Shown here: in pieces, positions 1 to 8,853 of the stretch
Position numbering within the stretch: the first letter of the stretch is position 1
How the letters are laid out: each line of letters opens with the position of its first letter
From: Desulfovibrio sp. Fe33
Lineage (GTDB): Bacteria > Desulfobacterota > Desulfovibrionia > Desulfovibrionales > Desulfovibrionaceae
NCBI RefSeq assembly: GCF_028532725.1
Contig: NZ_JAQKGU010000010.1
Span: 1-64,000 of the forward strand
Direction: 5' to 3'
DNA length: 64,000 nt
Notes under the pieces: model-generated
What the model saw: the letters and a program-made list of their open reading frames with translations, nothing else
Told to the model about the DNA's origin: nothing
Databases searched by the model: none
Position numbers and translations under genes: made by a program

Positions 1-208
1 TTTCGGGATCGCCCACGAGCCGCATATGCAGCCCAAAGGACATGAGCTCGTAGAACCGCTCCGCCAGCTCGCCCAGAGGCTTGGCGGCGTCGAGAAGGTT
101 CGGGGTTTCACGGATGGCAGTGAAGGCTGCGTCGAGAGCGAAGAGCCAGTCGGCGTCCGGCGTCTCCAACCATTTTTTATTGCTTAAGAAACTGGCGATA
201 CCACACAT
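1..208 (-). CDS. N-terminal fragment, possible class II glutamine amidotransferase-type protein
   Basis: The gene runs off the left edge of the window; only about 69 N-terminal residues are visible. The chosen ATG gives a protein starting MCGIASFL, with Cys at position 2. That resembles the N-terminal-nucleophile cysteine of class II glutamine amidotransferases such as GlmS, where Met removal exposes the catalytic Cys. An AGGAG stands 12 bases upstream on the minus strand. The frame stays open further upstream to an ATG near 290, so a longer N-terminus without an exposed Cys is possible. The rest of the visible part is helical and I do not recognise it. The family call is inference from the first residues only. 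Confidence 0.4.
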   Translation of the reverse strand, partial: MCGIASFLSNKKWLETPDADWLFALDAAFTAIRETPNLLDAAKPLGELAERFYELMSFGLHMRLVGDPE

Positions 209-614
209 GGCGGTCGTGTACTCCTGGTGGATGGTTTCGGTGCGGAACGGCGGGGCGGTGCTGGAATGCATGGCGCGCCGGGCGTCCTGCATGGACTAGT
301 TGAATTACTGCACATGCCCTGGCTTGGCAAGGGCGGGGCCGGCAGCGGGGCGGCCAGCGCCGCTCCTGAGGATATCCGGCTCCGGCCGAGGGCGGCATCA
401 AAGGCCCCGCGCGTATTCCGCCGACTTCAGCGGAAAAGCCGGACCAGCCCGCATCGCCTTCGCGTCGGAGGTCATTTTGCCGTCCCGGATTCATGACGAT
501 TGGGCCGTTCCCGTTATTCCAATTGCGATACCCCGCATTCTTGTGGCATGGTCGCGCCATTGGGGAGCAAAGCTCGATTCTGTTTCAACCGGTACACTTC
601 AAGGAGATTATGTA
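209..614. other. Intergenic region between divergent genes
   Basis: About 400 bases separate the left-edge gene from the response regulator at 615. Open frames here are short or overlap in several frames, with no ribosome site or recognisable product. The region should hold divergent promoters, but I see no convincing -35/-10 or -24/-12 pair. A small inverted repeat, ATGG-tcgcg-CCAT, lies near 548-560. Confidence 0.4.
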
Positions 615-995
615 ATGGCCAAGAAGATCCTCATTGTTGATGACGAGGTTCACATCAAGATGCTGCTTGAGCAGACGCTTGAGGAGCTTGAGGACGAATT
701 TGAAGTTGACCTGTACACCGCCTCCGATGGGGAGGAGGGCCTGGAGTTCATCCGCAGCAAACGCCCCGATCTGGTCTTTCTCGATATCATGATGCCCAAG
801 ATGAACGGTTACGAGGTTTGCCGCATCATCAAGGACGACGCCTCCCTCGCCGATGTGAAGATCATTCTGCTCACGGCCAAGGGACAGGAAGTTGACCGCA
901 AACAGGGGTTGGAACTCGGCGCCATGATGTACATGACCAAGCCGTTCGATCCCGACGAGATTCTGCGGGTATCCAAGGAGCTCCTCGAATTGTAG
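615..995 (+). CDS. Single-domain response regulator (CheY-like receiver)
   Basis: A 126-residue protein made only of a receiver domain. The acidic pocket (VDDE near residues 9-12), the phospho-acceptor Asp57 in LVFLDIMMP, the Thr of LLTAKGQ and the Lys of MTKPFDPDE are all present, so it should accept phosphate. It has no output domain. The start at 615 is preceded by AAGGAG at the usual distance; the open frame extends upstream but without a ribosome site. The HD-GYP gene starts 30 bases downstream, so the two are probably co-transcribed and the receiver may act on or with that phosphodiesterase. The partner kinase is not adjacent. Confidence 0.85.
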   Translation: MAKKILIVDDEVHIKMLLEQTLEELEDEFEVDLYTASDGEEGLEFIRSKRPDLVFLDIMMPKMNGYEVCRIIKDDASLADVKIILLTAKGQEVDRKQGLELGAMMYMTKPFDPDEILRVSKELLEL

Positions 996-1025
996 CCGGA
1001 TTTTAGCGGCAATCGATCTTTTTTC

Positions 1026-2765
1026 ATGATAGTTCTCAAAAAATACATACGTCCCGGCGTATTGCGGAATCTTCTGCGTAAGGCGGCCAGGCTGAGCGGC
1101 GGGCGGTGTTCCCTGGCCATGAGTTTCGATGGTGCAGTGCTCATCGTGGAAGGCCCGGCCTCGGCCGATGGGTTCGGCGCGGGCGAACCGGGGGTCCTCA
1201 GCGTTCCGATCCGCTTCGACGAGACGCATTCGGGCCGGTTGTTCCTGCGCTCCGAAGATCCCGACGACGGAACCGGGCGGGCCGACCTGCTTGATCTCGT
1301 CGCCTATTCCATCCAGGAACTCGTGGATATGGAGCGCGCGCGGCGTTCCATCGCCGAGGAGGCGCTGGCCAAGTACCGCGAGCTGGCCCTGCTGCACCGC
1401 TCGGTGCCGAATATCAATACTTCCCTGCACATGCGGGACGTGGTCAACGCGCTCATAGACGAGTGTCGGCTGGAGAACTATCCAGGCGAGCTGGGCATGA
1501 TCTTCCTGCTGGAGCCAAGCCGCAAGATGTTCCGTCTGGCCGTGCAATTCGGTTTTCCCTTCGGCACCTATCTTCAGCCCATGGTGGACAGCGCCCTGTT
1601 CCAGGAGGTTGTCGCCTCGGGGCGGGCCGAGATCGTCAATGATTTGGAAAAGGAGTCGCGTTGGGACGGCGAACTCCCGGGGCTCGGGTCCATGATCCTT
1701 ATTCCCGTCAATTCGCCCAATCGATGCGAGGGCGCGCTCATCCTCGCGTCCAGAAACACGGGGGTGTTCGAGGCCGCTCATCGGCGAAGCCTGTCCACCC
1801 TTGCCTCGGTGGCGGGCATTTCGGTTTCGAACGCCTTCAACTTCGAGGGCATCCAGAAGCTCATGAACGCCATCCTCCAGGCTTTGGCCGAGGCTATCGA
1901 TTCGCGGGACCCTTACACCGCCGGACATTCCGAGCGGGTGGCCCATCTGGCCGTGGCCTTCGCCCACTCACTGAACGAAGCTGGCGGATATCGGGGCGAG
2001 GCGTTCAGCGACGACGAACTGCGCGAGATTTATTACGCGGGCATTCTGCACGACGTGGGCAAGATCGGCATCAAGGAGGATGTCCTGACCAAGCGCACCA
2101 GGCTGTCCGAGCGGCGCATGGACGTCGTCCGGGCCCGCTTTCAGCTTTTGGGCCAGTTCGACGAGTTCGATTGGGGAAGGGCCTATAATTGCCTTTGCGA
2201 CGTGAACAAGGCCATGGTCCCGGACGCGGCCGATCTGGATTTCGTCCGCGAGCTGGGAGCCAGGGTCATGCGCCGCAACGGGACCGATCTGCGTTATCTG
2301 TATGATGACGAATTGGAAAACCTGCTGCTCACCTACGGCAACTTGACCAGGGACGAACGCAGGGAGATTCAGCGTCATCCGGCCGAGAGCGAGCGCATTT
2401 TGCAGCATATCCCCATGCAGGACGGCTACGGCAATCTCCTGACCATTATCCGCCAGCACCATGAGCGGCTGGACGGTTCGGGCTATCCTGACGGTCTGGG
2501 AAAAGAGGAAATCCTGCTCCAGAGCCGCCTTATGGCCATCGTGGATATTTACGACGCGGTCACCCAGGAGCGGCATTACAAGCCCGCATACACCCGCAGC
2601 GAAGCCATGAAGATTCTTCGCAAGGAAGTGGATGAAGGCAAGCTCGACGCCGATCTGACCAATTTTTTCCTCACGAATATCGAAAGCATCGAGATGCTTT
2701 CCGATCAGGTCAAGGTGACCAGGGCCACCCACCTGTCGTCCCTCGGCAATCTGTCCAGCCTCTAG
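1026..2765 (+). CDS. GAF and HD-GYP domain protein, probable cyclic-di-GMP phosphodiesterase
   Basis: A 579-residue soluble protein. Residues about 120-270 look like a GAF sensory domain, and residues about 280-560 form an HD-GYP domain. The metal-binding HD pair (His342-Asp343 in ILHDVGKIG) and the GYP signature (486-488, in RLDGSGYPDGL) are intact, so c-di-GMP hydrolysis is expected. About 80 residues separate the HD and GYP segments (roughly 360-440), somewhat longer than in compact family members. It lies directly downstream of a receiver-only regulator, suggesting a split response regulator/phosphodiesterase pair. Activity is inferred from motifs only. Confidence 0.85.
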   Translation: MIVLKKYIRPGVLRNLLRKAARLSGGRCSLAMSFDGAVLIVEGPASADGFGAGEPGVLSVPIRFDETHSGRLFLRSEDPDDGTGRADLLDLVAYSIQELVDMERARRSIAEEALAKYRELALLHRSVPNINTSLHMRDVVNALIDECRLENYPGELGMIFLLEPSRKMFRLAVQFGFPFGTYLQPMVDSALFQEVVASGRAEIVNDLEKESRWDGELPGLGSMILIPVNSPNRCEGALILASRNTGVFEAAHRRSLSTLASVAGISVSNAFNFEGIQKLMNAILQALAEAIDSRDPYTAGHSERVAHLAVAFAHSLNEAGGYRGEAFSDDELREIYYAGILHDVGKIGIKEDVLTKRTRLSERRMDVVRARFQLLGQFDEFDWGRAYNCLCDVNKAMVPDAADLDFVRELGARVMRRNGTDLRYLYDDELENLLLTYGNLTRDERREIQRHPAESERILQHIPMQDGYGNLLTIIRQHHERLDGSGYPDGLGKEEILLQSRLMAIVDIYDAVTQERHYKPAYTRSEAMKILRKEVDEGKLDADLTNFFLTNIESIEMLSDQVKVTRATHLSSLGNLSSL

Positions 2766-2793
2766 ATAAAGCCGGACCGCGCCGTGAATGCGG

Positions 2794-4383
2794 TCAGCGG
2801 ATGTGTCGGCGCGCGATGCAGGGCAGGGGCAATTGCCCTTCGGCGAACAGGGTCTTGCAGAAGAGCGGTAGGTCGAGCCGCCATTCGCGCCGCAGTTCGG
2901 TCAGCTCGTGCAGGCCGAGAATGGGCATGACCCTGTGGCCGGGGGCCATGCGGATGAGCTTGGCCTCGGCCATTCCTTCCTCCCTGGTGAACCCAGCCTT
3001 GTCCAGGATGGCCAGACAGTGGTCCTGGTCCAGGTTGCCCGAAGCCAGTTCACAGTCGATGCGGGCCAGGGCCGCCCGGCGCAGGCCGCGCACATGGCGG
3101 ACCAGCCGGTCCAGATCGGTTTCCAGATAGCCCAGCTCATCGAGAAGATGCTCGGAGAAAGCCAGCCAGCCCGCCATGAACAGGGGGTTGGTCACCTGGC
3201 TGAGGATCGGGTCGTCGAGCGCGCGGCGTTGGGAATCGAGCAGGTGGCGTCCAGGGTATGTCTGCATTGCCGTAAGGAAGGGGAATTCGCGGCGAATGCG
3301 GGCCAGGTGGGCGGGGGTGTCCCGGAATCTGTTGCCGGTAAAAATCTGAGGACTGACGTAGCAGCGGGACGGCTCGTTTTCCCAGGCCCCGAGCACGGGG
3401 TCATGGTGAATGGGCCGCAGGCCGGACGCCATGTGCCGGGGTTGTGGCTCTATGCGCAGGCCGGAATCGGCGAAGACCCCGGACAGAGGGCCGTTCTGCA
3501 CGAAGCTGCGCAGCCGGTGTATCTCGCGGATAATCAGGTCCAGGGGAGCGAGACCGTCAGTCGGCGGGCCCTCGTATCCTTCGTACAGTTCCAGCCAAGA
3601 CCCGCCGCCGATCGAGGATTCCAGCCGTTTGAGGGAGGTCAGCCGGGCGTCGAAATCGGCTTCGGCCAGGTCGCGCAACTCCTCCACGGATCGGGTCGTG
3701 CCGAGGACGTGCTCAGCCGTGTAGCTGAAGGGCGGTCCATCCGGGTCGGGGATCACGGGCCTGGAGGTGATGAAACGGTCATATTCGCGCAGGGAGGCCA
3801 GGGCGTCTGCCAGGAAACGGGGGGCCCTGCCCGCGTGGCCCAGTTCCGTGCCGCTCAGTTCGGTCAGGTAGCGGGCGCAGTCCCGGACCATGGTCTGGGA
3901 GTTGGCCCGCCCAGCCGCGCTGGCGGCTTCGACGTTTTCAGTGGCGTGGGCGAGCAGGGCGGGAACGGCCTTGAGCCGCGCGATGAATCGCTTCTGCCTG
4001 GCCCGTTCGTTCTTGGCGGGCAGGTCGGCGGCCTGTTCGAGTCCCGTGAAGGCCACCTGGAGATAGAGTTCCGGCGCCCGTTCCCAGGCGCGGATGCCGT
4101 CCAGCTCGGCGATGGCGCCGCCCGCGTTCATGGCCAGGGCCTGCGCCCGCGCCTTGTCCAGCGGGTCCGTGGCCTTGTCCGCTTCGGCGAGGAAGGTTTG
4201 GCGGAAGGATTCGAGGGAAGCCAGGTGGCGGGGGATGCCCTTGCGGGAAAGATCGTCCAGCCGGTCGAGACGTTTGGAAGCGTCCGTCACGGGCGGCATG
4301 AGCGGGAATGCGCCCGAGGCGCACATTACCGGATAGTGTTTTGCCAGGTAGGCGAAGAACTTTTTGGCGATTCCGGGTTTCAT
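2794..4383 (-). CDS. DUF885-family protein with degenerate zinc motif
   Basis: A 529-residue protein resembling the DUF885 family, which is related to zinc carboxypeptidases. Members usually carry an HExxPGHH-type zinc motif followed by a helix of the form GWALYAExLxxELG. Here the second element is recognisable (GWLAFSEHLLDELGY, 405-419), but the first reads MQTYPGRH (373-380): the His-Glu pair has become Met-Gln. The fold is probably kept while peptidase activity is probably lost. No signal peptide is obvious. The gene starts 24 bases after cheV ends on the same strand, so the two may be co-transcribed. It converges with the HD-GYP gene. Confidence 0.65.
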   Translation of the reverse strand: MKPGIAKKFFAYLAKHYPVMCASGAFPLMPPVTDASKRLDRLDDLSRKGIPRHLASLESFRQTFLAEADKATDPLDKARAQALAMNAGGAIAELDGIRAWERAPELYLQVAFTGLEQAADLPAKNERARQKRFIARLKAVPALLAHATENVEAASAAGRANSQTMVRDCARYLTELSGTELGHAGRAPRFLADALASLREYDRFITSRPVIPDPDGPPFSYTAEHVLGTTRSVEELRDLAEADFDARLTSLKRLESSIGGGSWLELYEGYEGPPTDGLAPLDLIIREIHRLRSFVQNGPLSGVFADSGLRIEPQPRHMASGLRPIHHDPVLGAWENEPSRCYVSPQIFTGNRFRDTPAHLARIRREFPFLTAMQTYPGRHLLDSQRRALDDPILSQVTNPLFMAGWLAFSEHLLDELGYLETDLDRLVRHVRGLRRAALARIDCELASGNLDQDHCLAILDKAGFTREEGMAEAKLIRMAPGHRVMPILGLHELTELRREWRLDLPLFCKTLFAEGQLPLPCIARRHIR

Positions 4384-4407
4384 GCGTTCTTTGCCTCGGG
4401 GTCCGGT

Positions 4408-5361
4408 CTAGTCGGCCTGGGTTTCGAGCAGTTTCATCGCCCGGGGGGCGAGTTCGCTCAGTTCAGCTTTGGAAATCTGCGCATCGGCCCCGACGGCCAT
4501 GCCTTTGTGATGCAGGGTCTCGGTGATGATGGAAGAACAGAGGATGACCGGCAGGCTTCTGAGGCTTGCGTCTTCCTTGATGCGCCGGGTCAGGGTGTGC
4601 CCGTCCATGGAAGGCATTTCGATGTCCGTGACCACCAGGTTCACGAACCGGTCCAGGGAGCAATTCTCCTCGGCCGCCTTGGCCTTGGCCTTGAGCAGGT
4701 ATTGCAGGGCCATTTCGCCGTTTTCCACCGTCTGGACCTTGAAACCGGCCGAGGTCAGAATGTTGGCGATCATCTTGCGCGCCATGGCGGAATCGTCGGC
4801 CAGGAGCACCCGGTATTCCTTGTGGGCTATGGTCTCCCTGACGGCGTGGGAGGGATCCAGGTCCGGCTCGCCCTCGGGGTTGAGGTCCATGCAAATCTTT
4901 TCCATGTCCAGGATGAAGGTGATCCGCCCGGAAATCTTGACCACGCCGGTGATGGAATTGACCGTCAGGGCCGAGACGTAGTTGGTGGGGGCCTCCACCT
5001 CCTGCCAGCCTATGCGGTGGATGCGGGTCACGCCCGAAACCAGGAACGCGCTCTTGGTGCGGTTGAACTGGGTGACGATGACCTTGGGCGGCTCGTTCTC
5101 CGCGCGGGTCTTGCCCAGCCATCCCGTCAGGTCGATGAGCGGAATGACCTCGTTGCGGAGAGTGAACGCGCCGAGCACGGATTCGTGGGGCGCTTCGGGC
5201 ATCTCGGTCAGCTCGGGCATCTGGATGATTTCCAGGACCTTGGCGACGTTGATGCCGTAATACCCCCGGTAGCCGCCTTTCGCGCGCATTTCGTCGAGAT
5301 AGAATTCGACGATTTCGAGCTCATTGGTGCCCGACTCCAACAGGATCTTGGTTTCGCTCAT
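4408..5361 (-). CDS. cheV: Chemotaxis coupling protein CheV
   Basis: A CheW-like coupling domain (about residues 20-165) is followed by a receiver domain (about 185-315), the architecture of CheV, which links chemoreceptors to CheA and can be phosphorylated by it. The receiver keeps the acidic pair (LLADDSAMARK), the acceptor Asp in LVVTDIEMPSMDG and a Lys in AQISKAEL. ATG 5361 was chosen over an in-frame TTG six bases upstream because GGAG then sits about ten bases away. No other chemotaxis genes lie nearby, so this is an orphan cheV. Length is normal for the family. Confidence 0.9.
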   Translation of the reverse strand: MSETKILLESGTNELEIVEFYLDEMRAKGGYRGYYGINVAKVLEIIQMPELTEMPEAPHESVLGAFTLRNEVIPLIDLTGWLGKTRAENEPPKVIVTQFNRTKSAFLVSGVTRIHRIGWQEVEAPTNYVSALTVNSITGVVKISGRITFILDMEKICMDLNPEGEPDLDPSHAVRETIAHKEYRVLLADDSAMARKMIANILTSAGFKVQTVENGEMALQYLLKAKAKAAEENCSLDRFVNLVVTDIEMPSMDGHTLTRRIKEDASLRSLPVILCSSIITETLHHKGMAVGADAQISKAELSELAPRAMKLLETQAD

Positions 5362-5410
5362 TAACAAGTGTCTCCAGGGCCTCTGCGGACCCGCCGGTAT
5401 AGTGACCTAG

Positions 5411-5439
5411 AACATATACAAGCGGTTTGCCGTGCGCAA
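5411..5439 (-). promoter_or_regulatory. Possible sigma-70 promoter for cheV
   Basis: On the minus strand TTGCGC and TATGTT are separated by 17 bases about 50 bases upstream of the cheV start. Both hexamers are imperfect, so this is only a candidate. Confidence 0.25.
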
Positions 5440-5474
5440 CCCCGGACATGGGGCTATTCCCGGTGGAAAGGCAG

Positions 5475-6863
5475 CTATTCTCCGTCGATGCCGTATTTTT
5501 TTATTTTGTAATGTATGGCCCGGCGGCTGATTCCCAGACGGTCTGCGGCGACCTTTCTGACTCCGCCCGCCGCCTTGAGGGCGCGGATGATCGTTTCACG
5601 CTCGTTGTCCTCCAGGGAGAGGCTTTCTCCGGAGACATGCGGCGAGCCGGGGGACGGCGTTTCGAGCTGGAGATCTTCGGCTCCGATGGTTTCCCCGTCG
5701 CAGAAGACCAGGGACGCCTCCAGGGTGTTCTCCAACTCCCGGACGTTGCCCGGCCAGGGATGATTCTCGAGCAGGCGCAGGGCCGCGTCCGAGAGCTTCG
5801 CGCGGGGACGTTCCTGGCGTGCGCAGAGGCGTTCGAGAAGCCCGTCCGCCAGGGCCGGGATGTCCTCGCGCCGTTCGCGCAGGGGAGGGATGGTTAGCGT
5901 AACCACCTTGAGGCGGTAGTAGAGGTCTTCGCGGAACCCGCCGTCCGCGACCATCTTCGGGAGGTTCGCGTTGGTGGCGGCGATGACCCGGCAGGACACG
6001 GTCCGCTCTCCGTTGTCGCCCACTCTTCGGATGGTCCCTTCCTGGAGGAAGCGCAACAGCCGGGTCTGCATCTCCGGGGAGATGTTGCCGATCTCGTCGA
6101 GGAACAGGGTCCCGCCGTCGGCTTCCTCGATGAGCCCCTTCTTGTCTTTGACCGCGTGGGTGAAGGACCCTTTGACGTGGCCGAAAAGTTCGCTTTCGAG
6201 CAGGGTGGGCTGGGTGGACCCGCAGTCCACCACCACGAAGGGACCGCCCGCACGGGGACTGGCGTCGTGCAGGATGCGCGCGGCCATCTCCTTGCCCGTG
6301 CCCGACTCGCCGAAGAGCAGGACCGTGGCCGTTGAGCGGGCAACCCTGTCCAGCCGTTCCAGAAACCGGGCCATGGCCGGGGCCTGTCCGCCGATCAGGC
6401 CGTGTGCGCCGGATTTGGGGGCGGGGCGGGAAGAGGGCCGTCCAGCGGGCTTCGCGCCGGGCGCGCCGCCCGGAGCCGCCTCGCCGCGGGTTTCGAGCCT
6501 GGCGCGGATTCGGCGGACCAGCTCCTTGCCGTCGAACGGCTTGGTCAGGTAATCGGCAGCCCCATCCTGGATGGACCCTACGGCGTCCGGGATGGTCCCG
6601 TGGGCCGTGAGCATGATGATCGGGATGTGCGGCCAGTTTTCCATGACTTCCTTGAGCAACCCCCGTCCGCCCATGCCGGGCATCTTCACGTCGGAGACGA
6701 TCAGGTCCACCGGCTCGTCCGCCAGCATTTCCAGCGCGGTCTCGGCCCGGTCGGCCAGCAGCGGGCTCAGCCCGGAGGAAAGCAGGCGCGCTTCGAGCAC
6801 CTGCAGGATGTTTTCGTCGTCGTCGACCACGAGTATGGTCGGAATGTCCGGTTTCGCGCTCAT
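5475..6863 (-). CDS. Sigma-54-dependent response regulator (NtrC family)
   Basis: A 462-residue regulator: receiver (about 8-125, acceptor Asp58 in LIVSDVKMPGM), Ala/Pro/Gly-rich linker (about 128-155), AAA+ sigma-54 activator domain (about 160-395, Walker A GESGTGKE at 185-192, Walker B GTLFLDEIGN) and a Fis-type helix-turn-helix at the C-terminus. The loop that contacts sigma-54, normally GAFTGA, reads GSFTHA (232-237); the central Phe-Thr is kept. It lies 12 bases downstream of its probable kinase. Organisation resembles GlrK/GlrR (QseE/QseF). Targets are unknown. Confidence 0.9.
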   Translation of the reverse strand: MSAKPDIPTILVVDDDENILQVLEARLLSSGLSPLLADRAETALEMLADEPVDLIVSDVKMPGMGGRGLLKEVMENWPHIPIIMLTAHGTIPDAVGSIQDGAADYLTKPFDGKELVRRIRARLETRGEAAPGGAPGAKPAGRPSSRPAPKSGAHGLIGGQAPAMARFLERLDRVARSTATVLLFGESGTGKEMAARILHDASPRAGGPFVVVDCGSTQPTLLESELFGHVKGSFTHAVKDKKGLIEEADGGTLFLDEIGNISPEMQTRLLRFLQEGTIRRVGDNGERTVSCRVIAATNANLPKMVADGGFREDLYYRLKVVTLTIPPLRERREDIPALADGLLERLCARQERPRAKLSDAALRLLENHPWPGNVRELENTLEASLVFCDGETIGAEDLQLETPSPGSPHVSGESLSLEDNERETIIRALKAAGGVRKVAADRLGISRRAIHYKIKKYGIDGE

Positions 6864-6875
6864 GGATGCTCCTCG

Positions 6876-8291
6876 TCAGGAAGTGGCGGGCAGTGTGAAG
6901 AAAAAGACGGAACCCCGGCCCGGTTCGCTCTCGACCCAGATGCGGCCCCCGTGGGCCAGGACGATGCGTTGCGAGATGGCCAGGCCCAGCCCGGCCCCGT
7001 CGATGCTCTCCCTCACGCCGGGTTCGCGGTAGTATTTGAGAAAAATGCGCTCCTGTTCGTCATGCGGGATGCCCGGCCCGTCGTCCGCGACGCTGAAGAC
7101 CGCTTCCCCGTCCCTGCGGACGGCGCTCACCAGGACCGATCCATCCCGGCCGGAGAACTTCACGGCGTTGCCCACCAGATTGGTCAACACCTGGCGGATG
7201 TGCTCTGGATCGGCCCGGACGGCGAGTTTTGGCTCGACATCCGCATTCAGGGCCACATGGGCCGCCTTGGCCGTGGGCGTCATCCGTTCCAGGGTGGATG
7301 CCACCAATTCCGCCGCGTCCATGCGCTCCGGGGCGAGTTCCAGTTCTTGGGCCTCCAGGCGCGAGACCGAGAGGAGCCTGGTCAGCAGGGCGGACAGCCG
7401 GTCGGACTCCTGCTCGGCGATGTCCAGGAACCGCTTCTGCTTTTCGTTGACCTCGCCGAAGGCGCCGGACCCGATGAGGTCCACGGCCTCGCGCACCGAA
7501 GTCAGCGGGGTGCGTATCTCGTGGGAGAGCATGGCTATGAAGTCGGCGCGCATACGCTCTTCGCGTCTGAGTCGCGCGGCCATGGCGTTGAAGGCCAGGG
7601 CCAGCTCCCCCAGTTCGTCGCCCGACAGGATGCGCACGTCCCGTGGAGCGGCTCCCTCGCCGAGTTCGCGGATGCCGCGACGCACCTCGGTCAGGGAGCG
7701 GTTCAGGGTATAGGCCAGCAGCAGGCTGCCCCCCACGCCCACGATCAGGCAGAAGGCCAGCCCGTACATGCCCACGTTCGCGGCGTGACGGCCCGCGTCG
7801 CGCAGGGCGGTCAACCGCGCTTCGAGGTCGGCCTGGTTGTCCAGCAGGGATTGTTCGAGGATGTCGGTCCAGTCGCGGACCGTGTCGTCGGGGGCCAGGT
7901 TGTCCCCCGGGGAATTGGCCGGGTCCAGGGTGATCTCGTATTCCGAGGTCAGCTCCTTCCATTCTTCGGCGTACCGGGGATGTTCCCGGATGGTCTCGTT
8001 GAGGATTTCCCCGAACCGGGTCAGGTCTTCGACGATGAAGCTCACCGCCGCCTGGTCGCCGCCCAGGATGCGGTAGCGGCGGATGTTGTTCTGCACGTTG
8101 CCGAGGCGTTCGAGCATGCGCTGTATGGCCGAGTCCAAGGCGTGGTTTTCGGTGACGATGAGGGCGGCGATGTCGGCGTCCTGCCTGACCTGGCGGAAGA
8201 GGTAGGCCGAGGTGGCGAAGAACACCGCGATCAGGGCGCATGACCAGATGGTCAGCTTGGTTGCGATATTCAGGTGGCGGGCCTCGGGCAT
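6876..8291 (-). CDS. Membrane sensor histidine kinase, partner of the adjacent NtrC-type regulator
   Basis: A 471-residue kinase with a membrane segment near residues 12-30, an extracytoplasmic part of about 150 residues, a second membrane segment beginning MYGLAFCLIVGVGG, a HAMP linker, a HisKA domain (FIAMLSHEIRTPLTS, phospho-acceptor His) and a HATPase domain with DDGPGIP and GAGLGLAI boxes. The ATG at 8291 is preceded by TAGGAG at 7 bases; an open frame further upstream has no ribosome site. Sharing an operon with the downstream regulator implies cognate partners. The signal is not evident. Confidence 0.88.
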   Translation of the reverse strand: MPEARHLNIATKLTIWSCALIAVFFATSAYLFRQVRQDADIAALIVTENHALDSAIQRMLERLGNVQNNIRRYRILGGDQAAVSFIVEDLTRFGEILNETIREHPRYAEEWKELTSEYEITLDPANSPGDNLAPDDTVRDWTDILEQSLLDNQADLEARLTALRDAGRHAANVGMYGLAFCLIVGVGGSLLLAYTLNRSLTEVRRGIRELGEGAAPRDVRILSGDELGELALAFNAMAARLRREERMRADFIAMLSHEIRTPLTSVREAVDLIGSGAFGEVNEKQKRFLDIAEQESDRLSALLTRLLSVSRLEAQELELAPERMDAAELVASTLERMTPTAKAAHVALNADVEPKLAVRADPEHIRQVLTNLVGNAVKFSGRDGSVLVSAVRRDGEAVFSVADDGPGIPHDEQERIFLKYYREPGVRESIDGAGLGLAISQRIVLAHGGRIWVESEPGRGSVFFFTLPATS

Positions 8292-8405
8292 GGCAAGTCT
8301 CCTACCGCATCCGGGTGGGGGGCGCAATCGAAGCGCGCGGCAAACGATACCGCCCGTCACGCCGTGGGGCGCAGCGGGCGGGCCGGTTGATCGAGGGCCG
8401 GGAAA

Positions 8406-8678
8406 TCAGCCCCGGATTTCAAATACGTCGTACGTCTTGTCGTGGTCGAAGGAGTTGCAGGTGATCTCGATCTTGTCCACGATGGGGGCCTCGGTCTTGA
8501 GGTGCTCGCGGAAGGCCGCGTACATCGCCGCCTCGCCCTGCAACAGGATTTCGGCCTTGCGGTCGGCTATGTTCCGTACCCAGCCCTTGAGTCCCAGGCG
8601 TTGGGCGGTGCTCTGAACCCAGGATTGGAAATTGCCTCCCGTGACCTTGCCTTCGACGATACAAGTGTAGCTCAGCAT
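8406..8678 (-). CDS. Acylphosphatase-like protein, catalytic Arg replaced
   Basis: A 90-residue protein with the acylphosphatase fold pattern: the GKVTGGNFQSW loop (10-20) and the GWVRN segment (32-36) match the family in position. Acylphosphatases need an Arg in the phosphate loop (GxVQGVGFR) and an Asn; here the Asn (Asn36) is kept, but the Arg position is Gln18 and the loop is otherwise changed. It is therefore probably inactive as an acylphosphatase, perhaps a binding or regulatory derivative. It is a single gene, divergent from the secreted protein at 8854. Confidence 0.7.
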   Translation of the reverse strand: MLSYTCIVEGKVTGGNFQSWVQSTAQRLGLKGWVRNIADRKAEILLQGEAAMYAAFREHLKTEAPIVDKIEITCNSFDHDKTYDVFEIRG

Positions 8679-8853
8679 GATGAACCTCCGATTTCGTGTT
8701 TCCGCTTATCTGTCGCTATAGGACAAAATCAGAAAAGAGAAAAGGGGAAGGCCGAGAAAATGGCTGCATTGGCGGTTGCCATGGCGGGCCGGGCCGTGTA
8801 TGGTCTAACTCTGCTCTGAGCGCTTCACAGTCGTGAAGCGGAGGAATCCCCCA

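Noticed and set aside
585-1967. 460-codon minus-strand open frame over the response regulator and HD-GYP gene
   Set aside because: It is antisense to two well-supported genes, with a low-complexity translation and no known motif; a result of GC-rich third positions.
2908-5364. 818-codon plus-strand open frame over DUF885 and cheV
   Set aside because: Antisense to recognised genes; the translation is Gly/Arg/Gln-rich without family features.
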